The notes under the pieces are model-generated. The model was not told the origin of the DNA. It made no database searches and saw only the letters and a list, made by a program, of their open reading frames with translations. A stretch of 64,000 nucleotides of DNA. Origin: Candidatus Poribacteria bacterium. GTDB lineage: Bacteria; Poribacteria; WGA-4E; WGA-3G. Positions 17,721 through 26,539 of the stretch are shown here, piece after piece (within the stretch, counting starts at the first letter, position 1; each line of letters opens with the position of its first letter). The position numbers and the translations under genes are program-made. Location: positions 2,307,864-2,371,863 of the forward strand of contig OY282386.1 in assembly GCA_958295945.1 (NCBI GenBank), in the 5' to 3' direction.

Positions 17721-18785
17721 TTAGTGTAAGATGGAAATGTCATCGGCAGGATGCACAGGGTACGGACTTATGTCGTAGTCACCATCAAGTGAAATGTCGT
17801 CAACCATTACGATCTTCTCTGTCAAAGCGGATTGGTGCAGTGCGAAAATAGTTTGGATGATGTGGAGGTTGCTGCGTCCGTCTGTAAGTGGTTTTCTGCC
17901 TGATTGTAAGCATTCAATGAAATGCACCATAGAATTACCGAAAGCATCAGGAAACCAAACACCGTTTATCTCCGGTTTAATTTCACTTGTATTGGGTTCT
18001 GTGAGGTGAACTGTCATATCAGCACTATTACCGTAGATTGCCCCTTTTGTGCCTTGAATACGAATCTCTTCGTGCGGATGTTGAAGGTTGTGTCCTGAAT
18101 TTGCAAGGAATGACCAGTTACATGAAAGTAGTCCTTTTATACCACTACGACATTTGAAAAGCGCAACAGACATCGTTTCACCTGTCTCAACGGAACGGTT
18201 GTGTCCGTGTGCTTGGCAGTAGACACTCTCAAATCCTCCGAACCATTTGTGGATAAGACTGATATGGTGCACTTGCATAACTGGAATGAGATGTTTCCCT
18301 GGATACGCAGTATAAAACCCGTTACAGGTAATAGATACATGATAGATTTCACCGAGATGATCGGTGTTAATGAAGGGGTCAATGGCGAGGAAACCGGGAG
18401 CAAAGCATGAGTTTTGGTTGACCATGAGTTGCACATTGTATCTCTCACAGATTTCTACCATCTCAATCGCTTGTGCCATTGTCATGGAAAAGGGTTTTTG
18501 ACAGAAGATGTGCTTTCCTGCTTGTGCGGCGGCATTTACGATGGGTGAACGTATCCATGGATGGACGGCCATGTCAACAATATCAACATCGGAATCATCT
18601 ATCAGATCGACAATGTGAGTATACCTTTTGTTGATGGCAAATCTATCACCAACATTGTGTAATCGTTCTTCATCTTTATCGCAAATTGCAGCGACACGTA
18701 AGTCTTTGCTTTGGTAACCGCGAAGGTGCTGCTGCCCGATGCCTAATCCTATTAGACCAATTCCGATGTCTTGTAGTGTTGCCAT
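17721..18785 (-). CDS. Gfo/Idh/MocA-family NAD(P)-dependent oxidoreductase
   Basis: A 354-aa protein with an N-terminal Rossmann fold (IGLIGLGIGQQHLRGY) and the family C-terminal alpha/beta domain. The usual EKP motif is replaced by QKP (96-98, in FCQKPFS), so the hydride-transfer site is altered although the Lys is kept. Members oxidise or reduce sugars, inositols and related polyols. It is last in a minus-strand operon, 27 bases after another member of the family. No close relation to a named enzyme can be claimed from sequence alone. Confidence 0.9.
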   Translation of the reverse strand: MATLQDIGIGLIGLGIGQQHLRGYQSKDLRVAAICDKDEERLHNVGDRFAINKRYTHIVDLIDDSDVDIVDMAVHPWIRSPIVNAAAQAGKHIFCQKPFSMTMAQAIEMVEICERYNVQLMVNQNSCFAPGFLAIDPFINTDHLGEIYHVSITCNGFYTAYPGKHLIPVMQVHHISLIHKWFGGFESVYCQAHGHNRSVETGETMSVALFKCRSGIKGLLSCNWSFLANSGHNLQHPHEEIRIQGTKGAIYGNSADMTVHLTEPNTSEIKPEINGVWFPDAFGNSMVHFIECLQSGRKPLTDGRSNLHIIQTIFALHQSALTEKIVMVDDISLDGDYDISPYPVHPADDISILH

Positions 18786-18812
18786 TGTTGTGAAAAAGAA
18801 ATCTGAGAAACG

Positions 18813-20075
18813 CTAAATGCCTAACCCATCGTCAATCTCACGTTGATAGGTATTAATCGTTTCGTCTAACATTTTGTCAATGTGAACGATCTGACCGGTT
18901 GCACCGGATTCAAGCATAGCATAAGAGATCGCAACGGAACGGGTTCCCTGAAGTGCATCAACTTCAATGGGATGGTTGCCCGCGATAGCCTCAGCAAAAT
19001 CACCGTATTCAATAGCGATAATCTTCGCGTCTGTATCAACGAACTGGGAATCATACTGCCAGAGCCGATTCCCGCCGAATAAGTCAGTGGTAACTGCATC
19101 AAGTTCAAAATCTGGCACTAAATCTAACAGTTTCTCATCGTTTATAGTTCCGTGCCCATCAATTTGTAAGGAGATAACACCCCCACTCCGGTCACCGGGG
19201 AGGGTCATAGAACCTTGTGAACCGTGGATTTTTCGGAGCCAACTTCCTTGTCCCCATGCACCGTGATCTTCAATATACTGTCCAACGACTCCGTTCTTGA
19301 AAGTCAAGGTTGCGTAAGCTGCATCTTCCGCAGTTGCCTCAAATTCTGCCGGCATTTTTCGTTGCCACTCTGTATAGACACCAGCAGGATTTGAACCTGA
19401 TTCACCTGTTACTGCAGCGGGATTATGTCGTATCGTTTCATGAAGTCGTGTCTTGGCAAAAACGGTTTCCACTTCACCAAGTAGATACTCAATCATATCT
19501 GCATAATGAACGCCGACATCAAGCAGAACCCCGCTTTGATCTTTCTGATGCCGCCAGACAGAGATAAGCATTCGGTTTGATCCACCTATTGCATGATGGA
19601 TGAGAAACCGCGGTTTGCCAATAACTTCAGCATCAAGGAGTGCCTTTGCAAGACGATTTATAGGGTCACGCCTATAGTTTTCTGCAACACTAAGAACGGC
19701 ATCTGTATTATCTGCAGCATGACAGATGAGGTTGCATGCGCGGACGGTTAACCCCATCGGTTTTTCAACCATCGTGTGCCATCCCCGTTCAAGTGTCTCA
19801 ACAGCAACGGTGTGATGATAAAGAGGTGTCGTTGTGACATCAACAGCATCAACGCCGATTTTAGCGAGTTCTTCAAGGTTTGTGACAACGGTAGGTTTTT
19901 TACCGAAACGTTCTTCAGTTTTTTCTGCAAGAGATTCAGCGTTTTCAACAACAGGGTCGCACGCGCCGACCAGATCAAACCTTTTCCATCCTACCCTATG
20001 AAGTTCTGCTAACCCATACATGTGGCGATGTCCCATACCACCACATCCAACGATTGCAAGACGAATTGTTTCCAT
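18813..20075 (-). CDS. Gfo/Idh/MocA-family NAD(P)-dependent oxidoreductase
   Basis: A 420-aa protein with AAGGAT before its ATG. The Rossmann motif is LAIVGCGGMGHRHMYG and the catalytic EKP is intact at 104-106 (MVEKPMG). The C-terminal half has the GVLLDVGVHYADMIEYLLG segment found in sugar dehydrogenases of this family. It starts nine bases after the stop of the transglycosylase-fusion gene and is followed by its paralogue. Pairs of these enzymes commonly act on successive or related sugar-acid substrates; here none can be named. Confidence 0.92.
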   Translation of the reverse strand: METIRLAIVGCGGMGHRHMYGLAELHRVGWKRFDLVGACDPVVENAESLAEKTEERFGKKPTVVTNLEELAKIGVDAVDVTTTPLYHHTVAVETLERGWHTMVEKPMGLTVRACNLICHAADNTDAVLSVAENYRRDPINRLAKALLDAEVIGKPRFLIHHAIGGSNRMLISVWRHQKDQSGVLLDVGVHYADMIEYLLGEVETVFAKTRLHETIRHNPAAVTGESGSNPAGVYTEWQRKMPAEFEATAEDAAYATLTFKNGVVGQYIEDHGAWGQGSWLRKIHGSQGSMTLPGDRSGGVISLQIDGHGTINDEKLLDLVPDFELDAVTTDLFGGNRLWQYDSQFVDTDAKIIAIEYGDFAEAIAGNHPIEVDALQGTRSVAISYAMLESGATGQIVHIDKMLDETINTYQREIDDGLGI

Positions 20076-20084
20076 ATCCTTTTC

Positions 20085-21659
20085 CTACTTATTAAGAATT
20101 ATCTCTAATCTTTTTAGGTCATTTGCCAACAGGTTAGCATTCTGACGATAAAGGTCCCTACGATCTATCACCGAATTCGCATAAGCTTTACCTCTGCTTA
20201 TTAGCGGTCCGCCAATCCTAACTCGACCAGGCCCAACATTATATGCCCCCAGTGCTAATGTTAAGTTATTTTGATATTTTCTCAGAAGTTGGTTGAAATA
20301 AATCAACCCGATCTCAAGATTTTTTGCCGCATCAAATCGTTCATCAACATTACCATCAAGACTCGGTTTAAGTTTATTTGAGTACTTTGGCACCTTCAGA
20401 CCAAGCTCCCTTGCGGTTGTAGGGACCATTTGCATCAAACCACCTGCACCTGTCGGTGATACCGCAACCGGATTAAATTTGGATTCAACATAGATGATTG
20501 CAAGCATGAGTTCTATTGAGACATTGTGTTTATTGGCAATTTGGGTGCTATTCTTTATCGTAGGTGGTGTAATGTGTAAGGTATTGTCTCTAATGTCAGA
20601 TTTAGTTCCATTAGGTGTATCTGATGTCTTTGGTGTAACCTTTGAAGTTGTGCTGTTAGATTCAGATTTTACTTTATGGTATTTAGCCTCTTCAACCGAC
20701 TTTTGTGCTCCACCAAAAGTGATGCCGAATGAAATAAGGTGCTTATATTGGTTGTTGTCTTCATTCAAGAAAGTATAATAGGTTTGCTTTCCCCATTTAT
20801 TTAAAGAGAGTCCTAAACTCCAAGTTTGAGTAGGTGTACTGGGATCAGAAGAGAAGAAGGAACCTATATTTGCGGAAAACGGACCGGTAACGAATTCAAC
20901 ACTGGTGCCGAAACTCAATGGGGCAACATTTAAGCATGAATGCCATCTGATAGATGGATGTGGTGTAAATGTGCTTCCGACAACGAACTGTGGATCGTAG
21001 GTTTGTAACAGAATATTGGTATCGTCATGAATAGAAACACCGGTAATATCGCGAAAGTGCATGCCTATGACCACGTTATGCGGCAGTGCCATTAACGCAC
21101 CAATATCATAGTTTGGTGCCCAAAGACTGTTCACATACGGTGCGCGACTATATCCTGTGCTTGCCCCGAGTTGTAATCGTCCGAAATTCCTTGCATAAGA
21201 GAATAATGCCTGATTAGAACCGTATTCAAATGTCCCAATAGGATTGGAAGCGTTGTGGACGAGAAAACGATCAGATGCATTTAGATCAAGTATGTTAATA
21301 CCAAATGTTCCTATATGTTTTATAGGATATGCAACGGAGAACGCCCCTTGTGAGAAATCGTAGATCAGATTTGCATTTTCAAGAGATGCAAGTCCTGCGG
21401 GATTCCATAGTGGACTGGTGGCATCGTCTGTACTACTCACATAAGCGCGACTTAATCCGATACCACGCGTACCCACTGCAGGTCTGTGCTGATGTGTTTC
21501 TTTGTTTTGTTGATTGTTGGGTGTATCTGAAAGTGTTATCTTACCACAAAGAACACACGCTAAAATGACAAGAAAGATGTTTTTAAGCAACTTTCTGCGT
21601 TTAGCGGAGTTCAAGGTAACGAGCTGGGTTTTCACTTTTGCCTTTGTATCTGACTTCAA
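20085..21659 (-). CDS. PorV/PorQ-like outer-membrane domain fused to a lytic transglycosylase
   Basis: A 524-aa frame. Residues about 70-330 resemble the PorV/UPF0164 barrel family (TRGIGLSRAYVSSTDDATSPLWNPAGLASL). After a Ser/Thr-rich linker comes a Slt-type transglycosylase domain (about 375-510) with catalytic Glu E392 in YVESKFNPVAVS, GAGGLMQMVP and LALGAYNVGPG. It should cleave the glycan strands of peptidoglycan while tied to the outer membrane. The only ATG (21659) overlaps the upstream M23 gene by 59 bases. A TTG at 21590, ten bases after that gene's stop, would begin directly with the signal sequence (LLKNIFLVILACVLCG) and may be the real start. The fusion is unusual. Confidence 0.85.
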   Translation of the reverse strand: MKSDTKAKVKTQLVTLNSAKRRKLLKNIFLVILACVLCGKITLSDTPNNQQNKETHQHRPAVGTRGIGLSRAYVSSTDDATSPLWNPAGLASLENANLIYDFSQGAFSVAYPIKHIGTFGINILDLNASDRFLVHNASNPIGTFEYGSNQALFSYARNFGRLQLGASTGYSRAPYVNSLWAPNYDIGALMALPHNVVIGMHFRDITGVSIHDDTNILLQTYDPQFVVGSTFTPHPSIRWHSCLNVAPLSFGTSVEFVTGPFSANIGSFFSSDPSTPTQTWSLGLSLNKWGKQTYYTFLNEDNNQYKHLISFGITFGGAQKSVEEAKYHKVKSESNSTTSKVTPKTSDTPNGTKSDIRDNTLHITPPTIKNSTQIANKHNVSIELMLAIIYVESKFNPVAVSPTGAGGLMQMVPTTARELGLKVPKYSNKLKPSLDGNVDERFDAAKNLEIGLIYFNQLLRKYQNNLTLALGAYNVGPGRVRIGGPLISRGKAYANSVIDRRDLYRQNANLLANDLKRLEIILNK

Positions 21660-22413
21660 AATGGAGGTGGGGACCTGTTGAATGTCCAGAATTTCCTGTT
21701 AATCCGATAATTTGACCTTGACGGACGAAATCCCCGACAGAAACATAAATCCTTGACAAGTGTCCATAAGTAGTGCTGAAATCATCTTCGTGTTGGATGT
21801 TTATAGTCTTACCATAGCCTCCTTTTCTTGCTGCGTAGGTAATCGTTCCGGTTTTTGATGCATAAACTCGTGTGCCAGTTGCTGCCCGAAAATCTATACC
21901 TTCGTGCAGACGGTAACGTCCACTTATAGGATGATTGCGGTAACCGTATTTTGAAGTCACATACACTTTAGTTCGTAGAGGTTTTATGAAACCGATATCC
22001 CCTTCACCAGGGAGAAATATTCTATCACCGGGTCTTATCCGTTTTGGATTAGAGATTCCATTTATCTGCTGCAGTTTTTTCCAATCTTCAATATTTTGTT
22101 TTCGTGCAATACCATATAATGAGTCACCAGGTTTAACGATGTACCAAGATCCTCCAGCATTCTCATTAGCATTTCCCGGTTTAGAAGCAACTGGTATTAA
22201 TAACTTTTCTCCGATTTGTAATCTGTCATAAGATGCGATGCTATTGGTTTGGGCAATACGTTTCATCGGCACATCATATATTCTTGCAATTTCCGATAAC
22301 GTCTCCCCCTTCTTAACCTGATGTAATTCTCCAATACATGATGATGTCCGAGATGCAGAAATTAATAGCATCAAGAAAACAGATAAAACTAAATGTATAT
22401 TTACTTTCTTCAT
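21601..22413 (-). CDS. LysM-M23 murein endopeptidase (NlpD/EnvC-like)
   Basis: A 270-aa secreted protein: signal sequence (VLSVFLMLLISASRTSSC), two LysM modules (HQVKKGETLSEIARIY and YIVKPGDSLYGIARK), then an M23 peptidase domain with zinc ligands in RLHEGIDF and HLHFEV. It binds peptidoglycan and cleaves peptide cross-links or activates amidases. It is first in the operon and overlaps the transglycosylase-fusion gene, so two wall-cutting activities are coexpressed. AGGAAC precedes the ATG. Confidence 0.93.
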   Translation of the reverse strand: MKKVNIHLVLSVFLMLLISASRTSSCIGELHQVKKGETLSEIARIYDVPMKRIAQTNSIASYDRLQIGEKLLIPVASKPGNANENAGGSWYIVKPGDSLYGIARKQNIEDWKKLQQINGISNPKRIRPGDRIFLPGEGDIGFIKPLRTKVYVTSKYGYRNHPISGRYRLHEGIDFRAATGTRVYASKTGTITYAARKGGYGKTINIQHEDDFSTTYGHLSRIYVSVGDFVRQGQIIGLTGNSGHSTGPHLHFEVRYKGKSENPARYLELR

Positions 22414-22816
22414 TTCGTTCCTAATATATTATGTATGCGAGTACCTATCCTATGAATAAATAAAAACAGACCCTTGCATTTGGTTTGAAAAATGAATCCT
22501 CGTTATAGAAAATAAAGTATTACTATATTTGGACAAATAAATTATTGTAAAGTTTAGACAATTTTATTTTTTTGGCTGTACAACATTTTTAGATATATTA
22601 TTTGTTGATTTGGACATCACGTTAGCGTGTGTGAGGAGGAAACCACTATAAAATACACAAACATCTTAATTGATTTGTATGTGAAGTCTATTTTAGTAAG
22701 TCAAATCCTATTTAATAATAATATATATTGAAATGATGTACAGTATATTATATGTATTTGAAATTTTTTGTCAATAAATAAATCTCAGTATTTTATGTAT
22801 TTAGCAATTTATTTTT
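22414..22816. other. Very AT-rich intergenic region
   Basis: About 400 bases upstream of the M23 gene, mostly A/T with no open frame of note, no clear hairpin and no recognised element. It probably contains the promoter of the minus-strand wall operon. Confidence 0.5.
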
Positions 22817-23335
22817 TCAATCACTGACTACTTGTAGTAAAATCTCTTTCGTATCAGATAGAATTTGTGTATCAGTTTTTATGCCAGAAGTACCGACCGA
22901 AACGACTTCACTAATCACAGTCACAACCAGTTGTAGAACCTCAACCCGGGTATTATCATCACCTAATGTATCTGGTGCTGTCCAAGTAACACGTGTTTCG
23001 TTAGTTGCGGAAAGTGTCCCATATCCTGTGATATTAAGCCAATTTATTACAACGTTTGTTCCGAGAACCCCTTCCAACGTTGCTGTTAACTCAACTTGTT
23101 CACCCGGCTTCACAGTTTTTCTTGTTACGGTAACTGACACATCAAGTTCACCTGTTTGCTCAGAGACAGCATTTTCGCTATCTCCTAATTCAACGATGTC
23201 ATCGTCGGTTTCATCCGTTTGATCGGTGTCAGAAACAGGATTATTGAGATTGCTGCCACCACATCCTAAGAAACAGAGGACCGAGCAGACTAAAAAGATA
23301 TAACAGAATAACCCAAGAAATCGAGATGTCCTCAT
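22817..23335 (-). CDS. Small lipoprotein with an Ig-like domain
   Basis: The ATG at 23335 follows GGAGGAAGTC, so it is preferred over the in-frame GTG at 23347 that contains that ribosome binding site. It encodes 172 aa with a lipoprotein signal (FLVCSVLCFLGC, lipid on Cys25), an acidic linker (about 35-65) and a beta-rich Ig/CARDB-like region (about 68-172: LDVSVTVTRKTVKPGEQVELTATL). Such modules usually mediate surface binding. It stands alone. Confidence 0.75.
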   Translation of the reverse strand: MRTSRFLGLFCYIFLVCSVLCFLGCGGSNLNNPVSDTDQTDETDDDIVELGDSENAVSEQTGELDVSVTVTRKTVKPGEQVELTATLEGVLGTNVVINWLNITGYGTLSATNETRVTWTAPDTLGDDNTRVEVLQLVVTVISEVVSVGTSGIKTDTQILSDTKEILLQVVSD

Positions 23336-23573
23336 GACTTCCTCCACTTTAGTTTATATTGGTAATGGCACGCAAACACACAATCACCAAGAAAGACTTA
23401 TCTTCTTAGACAAAGACTTCCAGTTCTAATTACCAATTTGACATCGTATTTGGAAAACTTGTCTTGATACGACAACACAGTAACTAAAACGGATAAAGCG
23501 GAAGCCGGTTACAAACGAAGATCGAGAATATTAGAATTTGGCAGGAAAGTATTATCCCTGCCAAATTTGATTG

Positions 23574-24356
23574 TTATCTTGCAGTAGCTTCCATCTGCTC
23601 GCGTAGAAATGCGAGAATATCAGCTATATCTTGATCGCTGAGGATATCAGAGGCATAGAAGGGCATAAGTGATCCGCCACCTCGTATTTTCGTTGCCCAC
23701 CGAGTCATAGTTGTATCTATATTCCGGGGTGCTCTACTTCTAACGAGTTGGGTGCCGATGCCGGCTTTTTTCGGTGTAGGGTGGCAAACGGCGCAGGCGC
23801 GTCCAAATAGCTGCCATCCATTTTTGGTATCACCTTTCATAGCAGCAATTTTTTCCCCTGCAGCTGCTTTTCCATCATCATCTAACATCTGGATTTCAAA
23901 CTGAGGACCTTCTTTGTCTCCAGTTATAGCTTCAAAATACGCCATAAGTGCTTCAGCATGTTCTTCTGGAATTGCTGTTGGCTTAACGTCTGCTGGAGCA
24001 ACCCTTTGTAGGAAATGCTCATAACAGAACCCGCCGCCGCCAGCGGCACGGGCGAAATTAGCACCTGAAATCATCCCACCTTTTGCGGAACCTCGCTTTG
24101 GAACACCGATGACACTATGTCCAGCACGGATTAAGCCGTCCGGTTTTTCAGTTTCATCAAAATCTGCATGGCAATTGGCACAAGAAAGACCAGTTGCCGC
24201 TTTTTTTCCATCCGGACTTAGTGTTCCTTTAAAGGTCGGATCGTGGAATAGTTCGCGTCCAAGTTGCGCTTTGTCTGACATCTGCTGTGCTTGTGTAAAA
24301 AACACTATCACTGCAATCAGCATGATAGCAACCGAAAACGAAACAATTTTACGCAT
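23574..24356 (-). CDS. Secreted diheme cytochrome c
   Basis: The ATG at 24356 follows AAGGAGAATTTTG; an in-frame TTG just before it is rejected. The 260-aa protein has a signal sequence and two heme sites, C59-ANC-H63 and C188-AVC-H192. Opening residues QLGRELFHDPTFKG resemble cytochrome c peroxidase/MauG-type and c6/c555-like carriers, but the second domain (SLMPFYASDILSDQDIADILAFL) is a plain cytochrome c fold with Met ligand. It is probably a periplasmic electron carrier. No partner oxidase is adjacent. Confidence 0.88.
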   Translation of the reverse strand: MRKIVSFSVAIMLIAVIVFFTQAQQMSDKAQLGRELFHDPTFKGTLSPDGKKAATGLSCANCHADFDETEKPDGLIRAGHSVIGVPKRGSAKGGMISGANFARAAGGGGFCYEHFLQRVAPADVKPTAIPEEHAEALMAYFEAITGDKEGPQFEIQMLDDDGKAAAGEKIAAMKGDTKNGWQLFGRACAVCHPTPKKAGIGTQLVRSRAPRNIDTTMTRWATKIRGGGSLMPFYASDILSDQDIADILAFLREQMEATAR

Positions 24357-24491
24357 CAAAATTCTCCTTCCTGAATTAATATGCTTTTACCTCATGAAAG
24401 TTTAGCAAATTACTACTCTGTTGTCAAGGAAAAATGTCTGTATTTTGAAAAAGTTTTGATTCCAAAATATGTACTATACTTCGTTTGAATT

Positions 24492-25043
24492 TTAGGATGT
24501 GTTTTCATCAGTTGATTCTATTACGGCAATGTATGGTAAATTCCTATACTTCTGACTATAATCAAGACCGTAACCTACTACAAACACATTTGGAATCTCA
24601 AAACCGATATAATCAACAGAAACAGAAAATTGACGGCGAGAGGGTTTATCAAGAAGTGTGCAAATCTTGATAGTTTTTGGTTCTAATGATTGTAGATGCT
24701 TGATAAGAAATTCCAGTGTCTGTCCTGTGTCAATGATGTCTTCTACAATAAGGACATGCTTCTGTTTAACATAATTGCTTCCCTCTCGAATAAACTCAAT
24801 GTTCTTAGAAGGTTCAGTACTATCGTTGTAGCTTGAAGTTTGTAGAAATTCAAACCTCAATGGCAGAGAGATTTCTCGAACAAGATCTGCAAAGAAGATT
24901 GTTGCTCCTCTCAGTACACAGATAAGGACAAGTTCTTGGTTTTCATAGTCTTGTGTTATTTGATTGCCGAGTTCTTGAATCCTATTCCGAATCTGTGATT
25001 CAGAAATTAGGATAGAATTAGGAATTGGTTTTTCTATTTTCAT
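24492..25043 (-). CDS. hpt: Hypoxanthine phosphoribosyltransferase
   Basis: A 183-aa type I phosphoribosyltransferase with the PRPP-binding loop VLIVEDIIDTGQT, the family segment LICVLRGATIFFADLV and the C-terminal purine-contact region VDYIGFEIPNVFVVGYGLDY. It salvages hypoxanthine and guanine to IMP and GMP. Its ATG lies 26 bases inside the end of tilS, so the two are translationally coupled. The tilS-hpt pairing is common in bacteria. Confidence 0.95.
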   Translation of the reverse strand: MKIEKPIPNSILISESQIRNRIQELGNQITQDYENQELVLICVLRGATIFFADLVREISLPLRFEFLQTSSYNDSTEPSKNIEFIREGSNYVKQKHVLIVEDIIDTGQTLEFLIKHLQSLEPKTIKICTLLDKPSRRQFSVSVDYIGFEIPNVFVVGYGLDYSQKYRNLPYIAVIESTDENTS

Positions 25044-26433
25044 AATTTAACTGAAGAACTCTCTGCGTTTGATGGAGGATTTTGTATTTTTCATGGGTTG
25101 TAAAACCGATAACCCAAATAATGTCATTCCCACTTATAACCATCGGAATGCGGTCTCGTTCACTCAGTGGGACTTTTACATCCATTAGATAATCTTTAAT
25201 CTTTTTAGTTCCTTCCATCCCATAAGGTTGGAATCTATCGCCTTTCTGCCGATTTCGGACGGTCAAAGGCAATTGGATTGTATCAAAATCAAAGATTGCC
25301 TCATAAGTTCCATCAGGCACGGTAGAAATATCTCCTTGTGGAATGTCATATAAGTCTGCTTGAATTTCTACATCTAACTCCGAAATATATGTATCACCCG
25401 GTATGTTAAGCAAACAATTATAATCTTGTGGATGGGCAGGTGTGCTTTCAAAAATGAGTTGCTGATATGCACGTCTAAAATTCAGACCGTTTGGTAATGT
25501 AATCGCTGCATTCGGTTTGTCCCCATTGATGATAGTGAGGATAGCGGTGTAATGATCAAAAGAGAAATCACTGATATGTCCAATTGATTCGGCGATGCTA
25601 TGTCTAATAAGCCTTCTTTGCAGAACAGTGTGATTGTGTAGAAATCTTGTCCTGTCTAACATTATGTCTTTTGACTGAGGCACCCTAAGTTTGCAGGCTT
25701 CATAAGCTTCAAAAGTTATTTCATCTAGATATGCCGATTCAGCACTAATAATCTCTGCTGTCCTGTATAATCCTGTTTTGATATTTGGATTATATTTCTG
25801 TTCAAGAAGAGGGATCAACTCATGACGGATTCTGTTGCGCAGAAATTGTGTGTCTTTGTTCGTTGGATCGTGTCTTGGTACAACGTCTATTTTCGTAAGA
25901 TAGGTTTCAATTTCTGTGCGGTTGAACTGCAAAAGTGGACGGACAAACTTCCCATCTCTAACGGGTTCAATGCCTTTTAAACCGTTAGACCCGGCACCTC
26001 GAATTAAGTTCATTAAAACCGTTTCGGCAGAATCGTCCTGATGATGTCCAAGTGCAACTTTAGTCGCACCTGTCTGTGCACAGACAGATTCGTATAATTC
26101 GTAACGCGCTTTGCGTCCTGCAGCTTCAACAGATAGTTTCCACTGTTTGTTCAAACTATGTAAGTCTACAGTGTGTCCTGTAAAAGGTAGACCTAACCGT
26201 TTGGCGTGTTCGTGGACAAATTCAGCGTCAGCAGCAGAATCTTCACGAAGACCGTGATTTAGGTGAACGACATGTAGGTGGCAGTTTAGATGTATCCGTA
26301 GGGCATGTAATCCGTAAAGCAATGCAAGGGAATCTGCACCGCCAGAGACTGCAACGAGTACGGTTTCTCCATCCTCAATCATCGTGTGCTGTGAAATGAA
26401 GCGATGCATCTCTCGCACAAAACGGGTTTCCAT
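25018..26433 (-). CDS. tilS: tRNA(Ile)-lysidine synthase
   Basis: The ATG at 26433 follows GAAGG; the upstream in-frame TTG at 26448 is rejected. The 471-aa protein has the PP-loop ATP pyrophosphatase motif VSGGADSLALLYGL near its N-terminus, the lysidine-synthase core (HLNHGLREDSAADAEF, LGHHQDDSAETVLMNLIRG) and the C-terminal TilS domain (LTVRNRQKGDRFQPYG). It changes C34 of tRNA-Ile(CAT) to lysidine so that AUA is read as Ile. A tRNA with anticodon CAT lies directly upstream in the same transcript. Confidence 0.95.
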   Translation of the reverse strand: METRFVREMHRFISQHTMIEDGETVLVAVSGGADSLALLYGLHALRIHLNCHLHVVHLNHGLREDSAADAEFVHEHAKRLGLPFTGHTVDLHSLNKQWKLSVEAAGRKARYELYESVCAQTGATKVALGHHQDDSAETVLMNLIRGAGSNGLKGIEPVRDGKFVRPLLQFNRTEIETYLTKIDVVPRHDPTNKDTQFLRNRIRHELIPLLEQKYNPNIKTGLYRTAEIISAESAYLDEITFEAYEACKLRVPQSKDIMLDRTRFLHNHTVLQRRLIRHSIAESIGHISDFSFDHYTAILTIINGDKPNAAITLPNGLNFRRAYQQLIFESTPAHPQDYNCLLNIPGDTYISELDVEIQADLYDIPQGDISTVPDGTYEAIFDFDTIQLPLTVRNRQKGDRFQPYGMEGTKKIKDYLMDVKVPLSERDRIPMVISGNDIIWVIGFTTHEKYKILHQTQRVLQLNYENRKTNS

Positions 26434-26455
26434 GAGGTGAGCCTTCAAAGAACAA

Positions 26456-26527
26456 TGCCGGTGCGGAGAGTCGAACTCCGGACAGCACGATTATGAGTCG
26501 TGTGCTCTACCACTGAGCTACACCGGC
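26456..26527 (-). tRNA. tRNA with anticodon CAT (elongator Met or Ile2)
   Basis: The sequence folds as GCCGGTG/CACCGGC, D arm GCTC/GAGC, anticodon arm CACGA-CTCATAA-TCGTG, T arm CGGAG-TTCGACT-CTCCG, discriminator A; 72 nt with CCA not encoded. G1-C72 pairs, so it is not the initiator. Anticodon CAT is shared by elongator tRNA-Met and the tilS substrate tRNA-Ile2. The CGA/TCG pairs beside the loop resemble E. coli Ile2, but the acceptor differs. Position just before tilS is suggestive only. Confidence 0.93.
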
Positions 26528-26539
26528 ACGTTATAGTCA

